This document shows, in pieces, positions 18,606 to 26,876 of a DNA stretch of 64,000 nt. The notes beneath the pieces were generated by a model. The model was not told the DNA's origin. It ran no database searches and worked only from the letters and a program-made list of their open reading frames with translations. The translations under genes and the position numbers were made by a program. The stretch's first letter is position 1, and each line of letters opens with the position of its first letter. The stretch is taken from NCBI RefSeq assembly GCF_021227995.1, contig NZ_CP089301.1:744001-808000 (forward strand), in the 5' to 3' direction. The stretch is from Novosphingobium kaempferiae (GTDB lineage Bacteria > Pseudomonadota > Alphaproteobacteria > Sphingomonadales > Sphingomonadaceae).

Positions 18606-18881
18606 ATGAACAACAGCGAGCTCGCAGACGTTATCGCCGCCGATCACGGCCTCGCCAAGACCGATGCCCGCAAGATCGTCGATGCCGTCTTCGACGCCAT
18701 CGGCAACGCGGCGGCGAAAGGCGAGGAGGTTTCGCTCAACGGTTTCGGCAAGTTCAAGGTCAAGGACAGCCCGGAGCGTGAAGGCCGCAACCCTGCGACG
18801 GGCGAGGCCATGACCATCAAGGCGTCGAAGAAGCTCGGTTTCACGGCCGCCAAGGGCGTGAAGGACAAGCTCAACGCTTAA
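18606..18881 (+). CDS. HU-family DNA-binding protein
   Basis: A 91-aa nucleoid protein of the HU/IHF family; it binds and bends DNA as a dimer. Typical features are visible: the N-terminal MNNSELADVIA helix, the GFGKFKV core strand after EEVSLNG, the arm with GRNPATGEAMTI, and the C-terminal helix KKLGFTAAKGVKDKL. It is full length. The ATG at 18606 matches the family start; open frame 5' to it is not conserved. A strong terminator follows directly. Accessory HU copies are common on large plasmids and mobile elements. Confidence 0.95.
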   Translation: MNNSELADVIAADHGLAKTDARKIVDAVFDAIGNAAAKGEEVSLNGFGKFKVKDSPEREGRNPATGEAMTIKASKKLGFTAAKGVKDKLNA

Positions 18882-18890
18882 ACCGAAGAG

Positions 18891-18931
18891 GCCTGCGGTG
18901 CCGCGCTGACAGCTGGCGCTGCAGGCTTTTT
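18891..18931 (+). terminator. Rho-independent terminator of the HU gene
   Basis: GCCTGC (18891-18896) pairs with GCAGGC (18921-18926), and the stem extends inward about six more pairs including two G-U pairs. The stem is followed at once by TTTTT. It lies 9 bases after the HU stop. Confidence 0.85.
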
Positions 18932-18966
18932 CAATACTGAAGGCGCATACCCGGGGACGAGCGGAC

Positions 18967-19437
18967 ATGATCGTACGCATCGAATTTGCGGGCGCCACCG
19001 ACCTCGATGATTGGGCTGCCCTACGCGCCGCGCTCTGGCCGGATGGCTCAACGGCGGAGCACCGGAAGGATCTGGTCGACTTGATGGCCGAGCATCAACC
19101 TATCGTCGGCTTCCTTGCGCGCGATCTGCGGGGCACTTTGGTCGGGTTTGCCGAAGCCGCCTTGCGGATCGACTACGTCAACGGATGCGAGACATCCCCC
19201 GTCGCGTTCCTCGAAGGGCTCTTTGTTGCAAAGGAGTGTCGCCGCCAAGGCATCGGCCGCGGGCTCGTCGAAGCGGTCGAAGCATGGGCTCGGCTCAAGG
19301 GTTGTACCGAAATGGCTTCCGATGCCCTTATGGAGAACACGGTTTCCCACGCCATGCACGCGGCGCTTGATTTCGAGGAAACCGAGCGGGTGGTGTTCTT
19401 TCGCAAGGTTCTCGATCCGGCGCCACGCTTGAGTTAA
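18967..19437 (+). CDS. AAC(6')-type aminoglycoside N-acetyltransferase (GNAT)
   Basis: A 156-aa GNAT-fold enzyme that, by resemblance, transfers acetyl from acetyl-CoA to the 6'-amino group of aminoglycosides. Segments typical of the AAC(6')-I group are visible in order: LWPDGS near residue 26, DYVNGCETSPVAFLEGLFV (about 66-84), the acetyl-CoA loop RRQGIGR (about 92-98), and the C-terminal ASDALMENTVSHAMH with FEETERVVFFRK. All parts are present at full length. It follows the HU terminator, so it is its own unit. Resistance depends on expression and substrate range, which the sequence cannot show. Confidence 0.85.
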   Translation: MIVRIEFAGATDLDDWAALRAALWPDGSTAEHRKDLVDLMAEHQPIVGFLARDLRGTLVGFAEAALRIDYVNGCETSPVAFLEGLFVAKECRRQGIGRGLVEAVEAWARLKGCTEMASDALMENTVSHAMHAALDFEETERVVFFRKVLDPAPRLS

Positions 19438-19601
19438 GTTGCGGGCACGGTGGACATTCCCCCCAATCAGCTCAAACCGCGACATATTCCTCAGCAGTAT
19501 CAACAAATTATCGGTAGCGGATTCTTAGCGAATATTGCGGCCCCCGGCACCGTTTGCACCGCCGTCCGTTAAAGCCTCACCATAGATATGGAGAGGTTGC
19601 C

Positions 19602-19724
19602 ATGAACCCGACGTTGAGGTTTGTTCTCGCTCTGCCGTTCCTCACCCTGGCTGTCCTGCTTTCGATCCCAAGCTGCCTTTGCATGTACGCCGCTGCACGC
19701 ATCGAGGGACAGAACCCGGTATAA
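19602..19724 (+). CDS. Small membrane-anchored peptide (40 aa)
   Basis: A 40-aa open frame with a good ribosome binding site (GGAGAGG about 5 bases before the ATG). It encodes one hydrophobic helix (LRFVLALPFLTLAVLLSI) followed by SCLC, which also resembles a short lipoprotein signal. No family recognised. Confidence 0.45.
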   Translation: MNPTLRFVLALPFLTLAVLLSIPSCLCMYAAARIEGQNPV

Positions 19725-19827
19725 GCGAGCCAGCAGACGTTGCGAGGGGTTGCCGCACGCGGGTTCGCTCGTCAGGCTGCGCTTGATCACGCCAATGGTC
19801 CGCCGGACGCTTGGCCCGTGATGGAAT

Positions 19828-20001
19828 TCAGACCTTGTCCGGTTCCGTTCCATCATCCTGCAGGGCGCTGCTGATCATTGCGGCCAAGGTGTCTTCCGCC
19901 CGAGCGCGGATGGCTGAATCTTTGGCCTCGAGGTCGCGCCGGACCCATTGCGGCGCCCGCTCGAGAACGTGACGGATGATGGGCGTAAGATCCTTTGTCA
20001 T
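19828..20001 (-). CDS. Small DUF6771-like protein
   Basis: A 57-aa protein beginning MTKDLTPIIRHVLERAPQWV, with a charged helical middle (AKDSAIRARAEDTLAAMI). It resembles, from memory, the small sphingomonad family DUF6771 of unknown function. I chose the ATG at 20001; the frame is open to 20244, but the upstream part overlaps a separate small gene and a terminator. Its presence supports a sphingomonad host. Confidence 0.65.
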   Translation of the reverse strand: MTKDLTPIIRHVLERAPQWVRRDLEAKDSAIRARAEDTLAAMISSALQDDGTEPDKV

Positions 20002-20100
20002 GCCGAGCCTATGACCTAACCATCCCGGGCTGTCCAGCAGTGCCCGCAGTGCGGAAACCGGACCGTCAGTGCTTCCATCCTTGGTTGCAAGACCGGCAAT

Positions 20101-20128
20101 AAAGAAAAAGCCGGCACTAAGGCCGGCT
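20101..20128 (-). terminator. Rho-independent terminator, minus strand
   Basis: Read on the minus strand: AGCCGGC, loop CTTAGT, GCCGGCT, then TTTTCTTT. The stop codon of the 45-aa gene at 20117-20254 falls in the loop, so the structure ends that transcript. Confidence 0.8.
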
Positions 20129-20254
20129 ACAAAGTTTGGGAGAGGATGCCTGAAAGGCAGCCGCAATGTGGGTGATGGCAGCTCCGAGGACCAGTGCAAT
20201 TGACGCATGGGGCTTCCCGCGTTCTGCAACTGCGTGCTGAACATAGATCGACAT
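20117..20254 (-). CDS. Small membrane protein (45 aa) ending in its own terminator
   Basis: A 45-aa frame from ATG to a TAG that lies inside the terminator hairpin. The peptide begins MSIYVQHAVAERGKPH and then has a hydrophobic helix SIALVLGAAITHIAAAF, ending PKLCSRP. No strong Shine-Dalgarno sequence is visible. The coincidence of start, helix, stop and a perfect terminator argues for a real transcript; a non-coding small RNA is the alternative. Confidence 0.5.
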   Translation of the reverse strand: MSIYVQHAVAERGKPHASIALVLGAAITHIAAAFQASSPKLCSRP

Positions 20255-20504
20255 TGGCTAGTGGGACGCGATGATCGACGGGTAGGTGACGAACTGGATG
20301 GTCTTTGATATCTGAGCCTGTCTTCGGAAGGCCAGGTTTGTGCGGCACGGCGTTTGGCCCGTAATGGGGCATCTTCCCGTTCAGTCTATGGTACTAGGAC
20401 GATGAATGCACTTGAAAAGCGCCGTAATCGGGGCAATGCATCAAGCATTGCCATAGGGGCATAAGCGTCTTTAGGCGCCAGAAATATCGAGAGGGGCAAT
20501 ATCG

Positions 20505-21503
20505 ATGCCTGATACCGAACCGACTTCTGATATCGCCGCTCTGACCGTACAGCTTCTGAGTGCATATCTGGGCAACAACACCGTCGGCGCTGACGATCTC
20601 GCCGGCCTCATTCGCTCGACGCGCGCTGCTCTCACCGAGGATACAGCGTCGTCGTCGGCGGAGCCTGAGGCACCGACGTATGAACCTGCAGTATCGGTGC
20701 GTAAAAGCCTTTCATACGACGACCACATCATTAGCCTTATCGATGGAAAGCCTTACAAGGCCCTCAAGCGCCATTTGACAAGTCATGGGCTGACTCCTGC
20801 GGAATACCGGGAACGCTACAACCTACCCGCAACTTATCCGATGGTTGCACCGGGTTTCGCTGCCCAGCGTCGCGAGATCGCCAAGAAGATCGGCTTGGGC
20901 AATCGCAATTCCGCGGTCGGGGAGACCGAGGCAAGCGCATCGGCATCCGAAGCTCCTCCGGCAACTTCTGTCGATGCGCAAGCGCCGAAGGTAGAAGTGG
21001 CGAATGCACCGCTGCCGAATGCTTCTCCCGTGAAGGTCAAGCAGACCAGCGCTCGCAAGCAACGCAAGGCTGCGCCGCGGGAAGCGATCGCCGATTCCGG
21101 TGTAACCGTTGATACGCCGCCGAACCAACCTGCAAAGGACCCTGAAGCAACAGTGCCGAAGAAGAAGGCTTCAGCAAAGTTCAAGGGGAGCACGGCGCCT
21201 GCGAAGGTTCCTGCGGCCAAGAAGTCGGCCGCTCGCAAACCCAAAGCGGTGCAGGAAGTAAGCGAGGTCAAACCATCTGATGCACCAGTCGAAAATCCGA
21301 AACCAGCTCCGAAACGGCGTGGGAAGCTCGGACTATTCAACCGGGAGGAAACGGACTCCAAGAGCACTGTGGCAGACCAAACAACGCCTGCCACCCCAGA
21401 CAAAGCAACTGACAAAGCGGAAAAGAAGACGCCACGGGCGAAGCGCATGGCACGCGCACCGAAAACTCCTACCCCTGCAACGGACGGTGGTAACGACGTG
21501 TGA
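20505..21503 (+). CDS. mucR: MucR/Ros-family regulator with long basic tail
   Basis: A 332-aa protein; ordinary MucR proteins are about 140-150 aa. Residues 1-133 are a MucR domain (YLGNNTV at 21-27; SLIDGK; KRHLTSHGLTPAEYRERY at 88-105; YPMVAPGFAAQRREIAKKIG at 111-130). MucR is an H-NS-like DNA-binding silencer and regulator in alphaproteobacteria. The Cys usual in the CLEDGK position is Ser77 here, so zinc binding may be lost although His90 and His94 remain. Residues 134-332 are a low-complexity Lys/Ala/Pro-rich tail with KKxSA- and RKPK-type repeats, like histone H1 C-terminal tails. A GC-rich hairpin follows the stop. Confidence 0.85.
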   Translation: MPDTEPTSDIAALTVQLLSAYLGNNTVGADDLAGLIRSTRAALTEDTASSSAEPEAPTYEPAVSVRKSLSYDDHIISLIDGKPYKALKRHLTSHGLTPAEYRERYNLPATYPMVAPGFAAQRREIAKKIGLGNRNSAVGETEASASASEAPPATSVDAQAPKVEVANAPLPNASPVKVKQTSARKQRKAAPREAIADSGVTVDTPPNQPAKDPEATVPKKKASAKFKGSTAPAKVPAAKKSAARKPKAVQEVSEVKPSDAPVENPKPAPKRRGKLGLFNREETDSKSTVADQTTPATPDKATDKAEKKTPRAKRMARAPKTPTPATDGGNDV

Positions 21504-21512
21504 TCGTAAAGC

Positions 21513-21536
21513 GGGGGCCGGCGTCAAGCGGCCCCC
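21513..21536 (+). terminator. Terminator-like hairpin after mucR
   Basis: GGGGGCCG (21513-21520), loop GCGTCAAG, CGGCCCCC (21529-21536). A perfect 8-bp GC stem 9 bases after the mucR stop, with no T-run. Confidence 0.55.
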
Positions 21537-22011
21537 ACCATTCACTGGTCAAGCAACGTCCAAACCTATCGCTGCTGATTTTCACTGCGCCTGTGATGGC
21601 AGTCGACCGGGCAGGACGGTAAATTTCGGTAATTGCTTAGCGACAGGGCTTGGGGCATTCGCGACTGTCGGCTTTCGAGAAGCCCACCGAGGAGAGCGGT
21701 CATTCACGGACCTGCAGAATCCTACTGGCGGTAGGGCGGCAATGCGGCCACTCCAGACCGTACAACTGGGAATTCAGCGCTCCTATGAATGGACATTTTG
21801 CTTCTGATCGGGGCTGAGACAATCGCGTCTACCGCTCTTCTGGACGAGGCGTATCAATTCTGGGCACCATATGGCGCCGAAAATGCAGCCTATGGATCGG
21901 CAATGTCTTTGGGGCACCCCAACAATCACACCGCCAAATTGATTTCCGTGCTTGGAGCCAACTAACTTGCGTGCCAGCTCGATTTGGTTCGCGATCAAGG
22001 AAGTGAGGAGT
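21537..22011. other. Intergenic stretch, no gene seen
   Basis: Short frames only, none with a recognisable family or ribosome binding site. It separates the plasmid-type backbone genes from the catabolic cluster and could be a junction. No insertion sequence or direct repeat was found by eye. Confidence 0.4.
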
Positions 22012-22902
22012 CTAAGAGCTGGCACCCAAAGCTTGCGCGACGAGTTTTTCGCTCTCCATCCAGAATTTCGTCAAAGCCGCCTCGTCCATCGCCTGTGGAT
22101 GGGGCTGAGCCTCGATCCCGTTCTTCCAGTATGCACCATGCGTGGATCGAAGCAGGTCACCCACAGCGAGGTGCAGTAGCAAGGCGGCACCTTGTTCCGA
22201 TGTCATCATCGGTAGTTCGCGCACGTGATCCCGGGTTTCCTGAGAAGCACGATCGAAGAAGCGTGACGCGACCGGGCCGGGCGCCGCGATGTGCACGGTG
22301 ATCGCCTTGCTTGCGAGTCGCTTCGCCAATTCACGTGCGTGCATAACGTTGGCTAGCTTGGCGATACAGTAAGCGAGCCCGGTCGAGAATGTCGACAGAC
22401 CCTGTATGTCCTCGAAGTTGATCGGCGGTGCCGCCTCACTCGCACCCGAAGAGGTGAATATGATCCGCACCGACCCTGCCTGCGCCCTTATTGCCGTGCG
22501 TTCAATAAGCGGTGTTAGGCGCGAGGTTATTACGAAGTGCGCGAGATGGTTGGTAGCAAAACTCTTCTCGAGGCCTTCGTTTGTCATCTGCAGCCTGTCG
22601 ACCATACCTCCTGCGTTATTGAAAAGCAGGTCAATCCGGTCGGTCATGGCAATGATCCTGTCCGCCGTGCGCGAAGCTTCTTTCAAAAGCGAGAAGTCCG
22701 CGCAGAACAGGTCCACCCGTGCACCGGGCTCGGCATAGGCCCTGATTTCCCGTTCGGCCTCAGCGGTGCGAAAAAGGTCGCGTCCGGTCCCGATGATCCG
22801 ATAGCCTCGCCGGGCGAGTTCGGCTGCAGCAGCCCTACCTAACCCGGAACTGGCACCTGTAATGATAGCTGTGGGAAACTCGTCCAAGGAATGCTCCGTC
22901 AC
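22012..22902 (-). CDS. Short-chain dehydrogenase/reductase
   Basis: A 296-aa NAD(P)-dependent oxidoreductase of the SDR superfamily. The nucleotide-binding motif TGASSGLG lies near residues 15-22, NNAG near residue 95, a Ser in IFTSSG (about 150), and the YCIAKL catalytic Tyr/Lys near residue 178. The longer C-terminus is like retinol-dehydrogenase-type SDRs. The GTG start at 22902 is the first in-frame start and has only a weak ribosome binding site. It is the last gene of a minus-strand run with the ferredoxin and receptor. Substrate unknown. Confidence 0.88.
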   Translation of the reverse strand: MTEHSLDEFPTAIITGASSGLGRAAAAELARRGYRIIGTGRDLFRTAEAEREIRAYAEPGARVDLFCADFSLLKEASRTADRIIAMTDRIDLLFNNAGGMVDRLQMTNEGLEKSFATNHLAHFVITSRLTPLIERTAIRAQAGSVRIIFTSSGASEAAPPINFEDIQGLSTFSTGLAYCIAKLANVMHARELAKRLASKAITVHIAAPGPVASRFFDRASQETRDHVRELPMMTSEQGAALLLHLAVGDLLRSTHGAYWKNGIEAQPHPQAMDEAALTKFWMESEKLVAQALGASS

Positions 22903-23120
22903 AAAGAGAATTGACGTGCGCCTGAGAAACTTAGGTCATAGTGTGACTTGCGACAGGTCGATGGAAGCCACGGTGAACCGGTAATGCCGCACGTGCACTG
23001 TATTGCGGGCTGTTAGCTTATATTCGACAATGTACTGCGCGATCAGACCAAACCGGACGGATGCCGGATAGCGTGAGCAGGTGCTGCTTCAGTCAACCAG
23101 TTCACCTCTACGCAGCCAGC

Positions 23121-23438
23121 TTAATCCTCGGGCGCCAGTGTTACACGCAGGCCGGACAAACTTTCAGTCAATAATATCTGGCACGAGAGCCGCGACCTCT
23201 CATCACGGTGGCTCGAGGTGTCGAGAAGGTCATCTTCGTCTGGACTCATTGACGAGGTTAGATCCGAAAAAGCCGCGTCAACGAAGACATGGCAAGTAGC
23301 GCATGAACAGCAGCCACCGCACAGCGCCAGCATGTCATCGAAACCAGCGTCGCGGATCACCTCCATGACTGTCCGGTCCGGGGGAGATACGATGGCACGC
23401 TCGTTTCCGGCGCGATCTGTGACAATCAGTTCGGGCAT
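23121..23438 (-). CDS. 2Fe-2S ferredoxin (P450/monooxygenase type)
   Basis: A 105-aa electron carrier with the vertebrate/putidaredoxin-type cluster motif: Cys pairs in CGGCCSCATC (C-x5-C-x2-C, with an extra Cys) and the fourth Cys in RLSCQI. It starts at the ATG at 23438; upstream open frame is not conserved. Ferredoxins of this type pass electrons to class I bacterial P450s, and a P450 gene lies 6.4 kb away in the same cluster. No ferredoxin reductase is present in the window. It lies 58 bases downstream of the receptor gene's end. Confidence 0.9.
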   Translation of the reverse strand: MPELIVTDRAGNERAIVSPPDRTVMEVIRDAGFDDMLALCGGCCSCATCHVFVDAAFSDLTSSMSPDEDDLLDTSSHRDERSRLSCQILLTESLSGLRVTLAPED

Positions 23439-23496
23439 AGCATTTCCTCGATGCTTTGAAGATTGGTGCACGCCGTCCAACGGCGCATCGGCAATT

Positions 23497-25959
23497 TTAG
23501 AAGCTGTAACGAAGGCGCGCGCCGTACATCCGTGGCTCGCCGAGCGTGGCGGTCTCGAACCCGGTGGACGACCAGAGCCCGGTGACATAGGTAAAGTAGC
23601 GTTCCTTCGTCAGATTGGTGACGAATGCAGTCAGATCCACGGGCGTGTCCGCGATTGACTTCCAGCCTGCGTTGAGGCTGACGAGATTGATCGGGGCGAT
23701 GATCCCGATATCGCGCCCCAAAAGTGCGATACTGGCCGGGTCGCGCGATGCGTAGCTCGCCCTTTGAGCGCCCGTGTAACTGTAGGTCGCTCCGAAACTG
23801 ATCTCGCCGATCTGCCGACCCAGGGGCAGGGTGTAGGCTCCCGAGAGCACCAGTTTGTGAGTTGGCGTCAGGGCAAGCCGGTCTCCCTCAATCACTGCCG
23901 ACCCGACGATATAGGGATCATTGGCTGGCAGCGTGACCGCAGTGATGGACTTGATGCGGGTGTTTAAATAGGCGTAACTTGCATTGAGCGAGAGACCCGC
24001 CACCGGGCGTAGGGCCGCTTCGACCTCCACGCCGTAAATTCGCGACTTTCCTGCGTTGACCGGTCCGGTCGTGGCTGCGACGGTCCCGGCAACGGCCTGA
24101 TTGTCGCCGAAACCGACCTGGATTTGCTGGTCAGCAAAGTCGTTGTAAAAGGCAGAGATATTGAAATTGCCTCTGACCGCCCCATTGAATGACGCCTTTG
24201 CGCCGACCTCGAAAGTATCGACCTTTTCAGGGCGGAAACGCTGATATTGTACCGGAGCGTCAGGTTTGATCCCGCCGGTGCGGTAGCCGCGCGCATACTT
24301 GGCATAGAGGAGTACGTCATCCGTCGGCTTGAAGTCGAGGCCTACCAGCCACGTCGGCGCGGATGACTTCTGCTCCAGATCGAGAGCGCACTGCGGCAAT
24401 TCAGTCGTCGGCCGCGGGCAATAGTGGGTGGCCAGGCCACCGCCTGCGACGGGAGCGAAGCTATAGGCGATCTGCGAGCTTGAGCTGCGCTGCAGATCCC
24501 AAGTATAGCGCAATCCGCCAGTGACCTTGATCTGGTCGGTGATCTCATAGCTTGCCTGCAGATAGCTTCCGATACTCTGCGTGATCAGACGGTTCCGGTT
24601 GTAGTTCACGGTGCCAACCTGCACTGGAAACCCAAGCTGCGCAGTCAGGAACAAGCCAAGGACGTCTGTGCATTGCAATGCCTGAACGTCGGTGCAGTAA
24701 AGCGATGTCGGCGACATCGATCCAACGGGACCGAGCGGTGAAGCGCGCTCATAATAGAGCCCAGCCTGCCACGTCAGGCGATTGTCTCCCGACCTGCCTT
24801 GGAACTGGAGTTCTTCGGTGAAGGTCGACTGATATGCGACGCCCTTTGCATCCGGCGAGGGCGAGAATGCCGAGAAGGGAAACGGGCGCGCAGGCTCGCC
24901 TGCTACAGGGATGGAGTAGAATTGAGTTCCGAATAGAGCAGACTGCATATTCTGTTTCAGCTGACCGTAGCTGGCAATGTTCTTGATCGTCAGCCGGTCG
25001 GTCGCGTTCCAGGCCAACGTGTTGGAAATCTGCCAGCTTGCCAGTCGAGAGCCGGGGGACTGGAAAGAGCTGCGGACATCGTAGAAGCCCTCTGCCTTGG
25101 CGGCGGCGTCCATCAACTGCGGACAGGCAAATGCACCGTATATGAAACTGGCAGGATTGCAGTCCGTAAGTTTCTGTAACGGCCCGTTCGTATTGGACCT
25201 GCTATAGGACACCACGGTGTAATTCTCGAGCGTCGGTGTCAGCTCGGCGACGATGCTGCCTCTCAAAGCCAGGTAATCGACATCGGCGAAATCATCGGGC
25301 CCGATGCCGCTGCGATTTCGCAGCCAGCCATCGCGCTTCTGGCGATCCATGCCGAGGCGAACGCGGAACGTATCTGCCAAAGGTATGTTAACCACGGCCT
25401 CAACCCGTCGCAAATCGTAGTTGCCGATCGAACCTTCGACATAACCTTCGAACACATCGGTCGGGCGCTGCGGAACCAGGATGACCGCGCCTCCGGTCGT
25501 ATTGCGTCCGAACAACGTGCCCTGTGGCCCTTTAAGGACCTGAACGTTCTGGAGATCGAAGAAACTGCCCGGGCCGGCGCCATCTCCGGTTGGAAGCGCC
25601 GGGTTCCCGCCGCGCGGTGCCACCACATCGGCGAAGTAGACGCCGACGGAGGGGCCTGTGCCGATATCCTGCACGAAGCCGCGTACCGCAAAGGTCGAAT
25701 TGTCGCTGCCGAAGTTGCTATTGGCGGCGAGAGACGGAGTGAACCTCGCGAGGTCCTCTGCCTTGACGACATTGCGCTCGGTAATCTGTGTCTGATTGAA
25801 GACCGTCATCGAGATCGGGACGTCTTGCAGTCGTTCTTCAACGCGGCGCGCCGTGACGATAATATCGCCGGCGTTGCCCTCTTCCTGAGCCAAAGATGGA
25901 GTCGCGGTGCACAAACTCGCTGTAGCGAGAAGCGCGGATTGAATTCCACGAAGGCTCAA
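23497..25959 (-). CDS. TonB-dependent outer-membrane receptor (catabolic cluster)
   Basis: An 820-aa outer-membrane transporter. There is a signal peptide to about residue 24, then the plug domain starting DIIVTARRVEERLQDVPISM, with RGF and LKGPQGTLFGRNTTGGAV plug motifs, then a beta-barrel ending in a terminal Phe (RLRYSF). This plug type is common in sphingomonad receptors placed beside aromatic, steroid or terpenoid degradation genes and differs from the carbohydrate-type receptors later in the window. It diverges from tetR with an operator between them. Substrate unknown. Confidence 0.93.
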   Translation of the reverse strand: MSLRGIQSALLATASLCTATPSLAQEEGNAGDIIVTARRVEERLQDVPISMTVFNQTQITERNVVKAEDLARFTPSLAANSNFGSDNSTFAVRGFVQDIGTGPSVGVYFADVVAPRGGNPALPTGDGAGPGSFFDLQNVQVLKGPQGTLFGRNTTGGAVILVPQRPTDVFEGYVEGSIGNYDLRRVEAVVNIPLADTFRVRLGMDRQKRDGWLRNRSGIGPDDFADVDYLALRGSIVAELTPTLENYTVVSYSRSNTNGPLQKLTDCNPASFIYGAFACPQLMDAAAKAEGFYDVRSSFQSPGSRLASWQISNTLAWNATDRLTIKNIASYGQLKQNMQSALFGTQFYSIPVAGEPARPFPFSAFSPSPDAKGVAYQSTFTEELQFQGRSGDNRLTWQAGLYYERASPLGPVGSMSPTSLYCTDVQALQCTDVLGLFLTAQLGFPVQVGTVNYNRNRLITQSIGSYLQASYEITDQIKVTGGLRYTWDLQRSSSSQIAYSFAPVAGGGLATHYCPRPTTELPQCALDLEQKSSAPTWLVGLDFKPTDDVLLYAKYARGYRTGGIKPDAPVQYQRFRPEKVDTFEVGAKASFNGAVRGNFNISAFYNDFADQQIQVGFGDNQAVAGTVAATTGPVNAGKSRIYGVEVEAALRPVAGLSLNASYAYLNTRIKSITAVTLPANDPYIVGSAVIEGDRLALTPTHKLVLSGAYTLPLGRQIGEISFGATYSYTGAQRASYASRDPASIALLGRDIGIIAPINLVSLNAGWKSIADTPVDLTAFVTNLTKERYFTYVTGLWSSTGFETATLGEPRMYGARLRYSF

Positions 25960-25977
25960 AGTCTCTCTCCCATATCC

Positions 25978-26042
25978 TGAAAACTAAGGGTTTTCATTGC
26001 GGATGATCGTTGATTGTCATCCGTTTAGCTCTCGGGTTTTCA
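25978..26042. promoter_or_regulatory. Operator region between receptor gene and tetR
   Basis: TGAAAAC (25978-25984), 5-base spacer, GTTTTCA (25990-25996) is a perfect inverted repeat. A further GGGTTTTCA copy lies at 26034-26042. A second inverted repeat, CGGATGA (26000-26006) with TCATCCG (26017-26023), lies between. These sit in the 186-base divergent gap and are plausible TetR sites. Confidence 0.6.
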
Positions 26043-26145
26043 GCCCAATGGCGCCAAGGGCGCTACTTGGCTGTCCGCGCATTTAGCGATTGACGAACGA
26101 GCGGCGCTGCTTCTTCAACGTTGGAAGAAGCTAGGAGCCGAACCC

Positions 26146-26826
26146 GTGAAAGCCGCCAAGAGCCAGACATCGTCACCTCAACTAAGCGATTCGGAGTTGC
26201 ACAATCTAAGCAACTTGGAGGTGCATAGATTGTTGCAAGCGAACCCGTCAAGGGGAACGGACCCACGGCAGCAACGCAGCGCCTTGGCGTTACGAAACGC
26301 TCTTTTCAGGCTTCTTGAACAGAAGGATTTCGATGAGATAACGGTTCGCGAGATAGTTGCAGAAGCCGGCGTCAATAATACGACATTCTTTCGTCATCAT
26401 TCGGATAAGAGGGCCTTTTTCGATTACCTCGCGCAGGACGAAATTGATCGGCTCGTGGCCGCATCGATCCCCTCCGGGCACGGCCTTGAAGGCTACATCG
26501 CGCTGTGTGAGTATGTCCGTGCCAACCGAACCTTGTGGTCGGCGCTGCTGACTGGCGGTGCCAGCGGCATCATGCGAGATCGCTATATCAAGCTTTCGAA
26601 AACAGTCGCTTCCGAATATACTGGCCGAAAGACATGGCTTCCGCACGATCTTTCGATCATATGCAGTACTGCGATCATCGTCGAAACGATTTCATGGTGG
26701 CTAACCACAGAAGAGGACTCATATTCACCTCAGCAAATCGCCGAGATTCTCAACGAGCTGATTATGAGTGCGATCGCTCGTCCGGCGAGGAAGCCCAAGA
26801 GAACCGTCAAGAAAACTTCTGAGTGA
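26146..26826 (+). CDS. TetR-family transcriptional regulator
   Basis: A 226-aa regulator. The TetR helix-turn-helix lies at about residues 46-90 (ALRNALFRLLEQKDFDEITV, then REIVAEAGVNNTTFFRHHSDK), and the C-terminal ligand domain follows. The GTG start has AGGAG 8 bases upstream. The N-terminus carries about 40 extra polar residues and the C-terminus is basic. It is divergent from the TonB receptor gene, so it probably controls that promoter and perhaps the cluster. The ligand is not predictable. Confidence 0.9.
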   Translation: MKAAKSQTSSPQLSDSELHNLSNLEVHRLLQANPSRGTDPRQQRSALALRNALFRLLEQKDFDEITVREIVAEAGVNNTTFFRHHSDKRAFFDYLAQDEIDRLVAASIPSGHGLEGYIALCEYVRANRTLWSALLTGGASGIMRDRYIKLSKTVASEYTGRKTWLPHDLSIICSTAIIVETISWWLTTEEDSYSPQQIAEILNELIMSAIARPARKPKRTVKKTSE

Positions 26827-26834
26827 TTAGGTGT

Positions 26835-26857
26835 ACTGTTGCCATGGGCGCAACAGT
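26835..26857. terminator. Hairpin between convergent genes
   Basis: ACTGTTGC (26835-26842), 7-base loop, GCAACAGT (26850-26857): a perfect 8-bp stem between the ends of tetR and the convergent kinase gene, suited to act in both directions. No long T-run. Confidence 0.5.
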
Positions 26858-26876
26858 GGAGCGGGCGGTTGGTTCG

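Noticed and set aside
21280..21807. 175-codon plus-strand frame overlapping the end of mucR
   Set aside because: It begins inside the mucR tail in another frame, gives a basic low-complexity peptide, and runs through a terminator-like hairpin.
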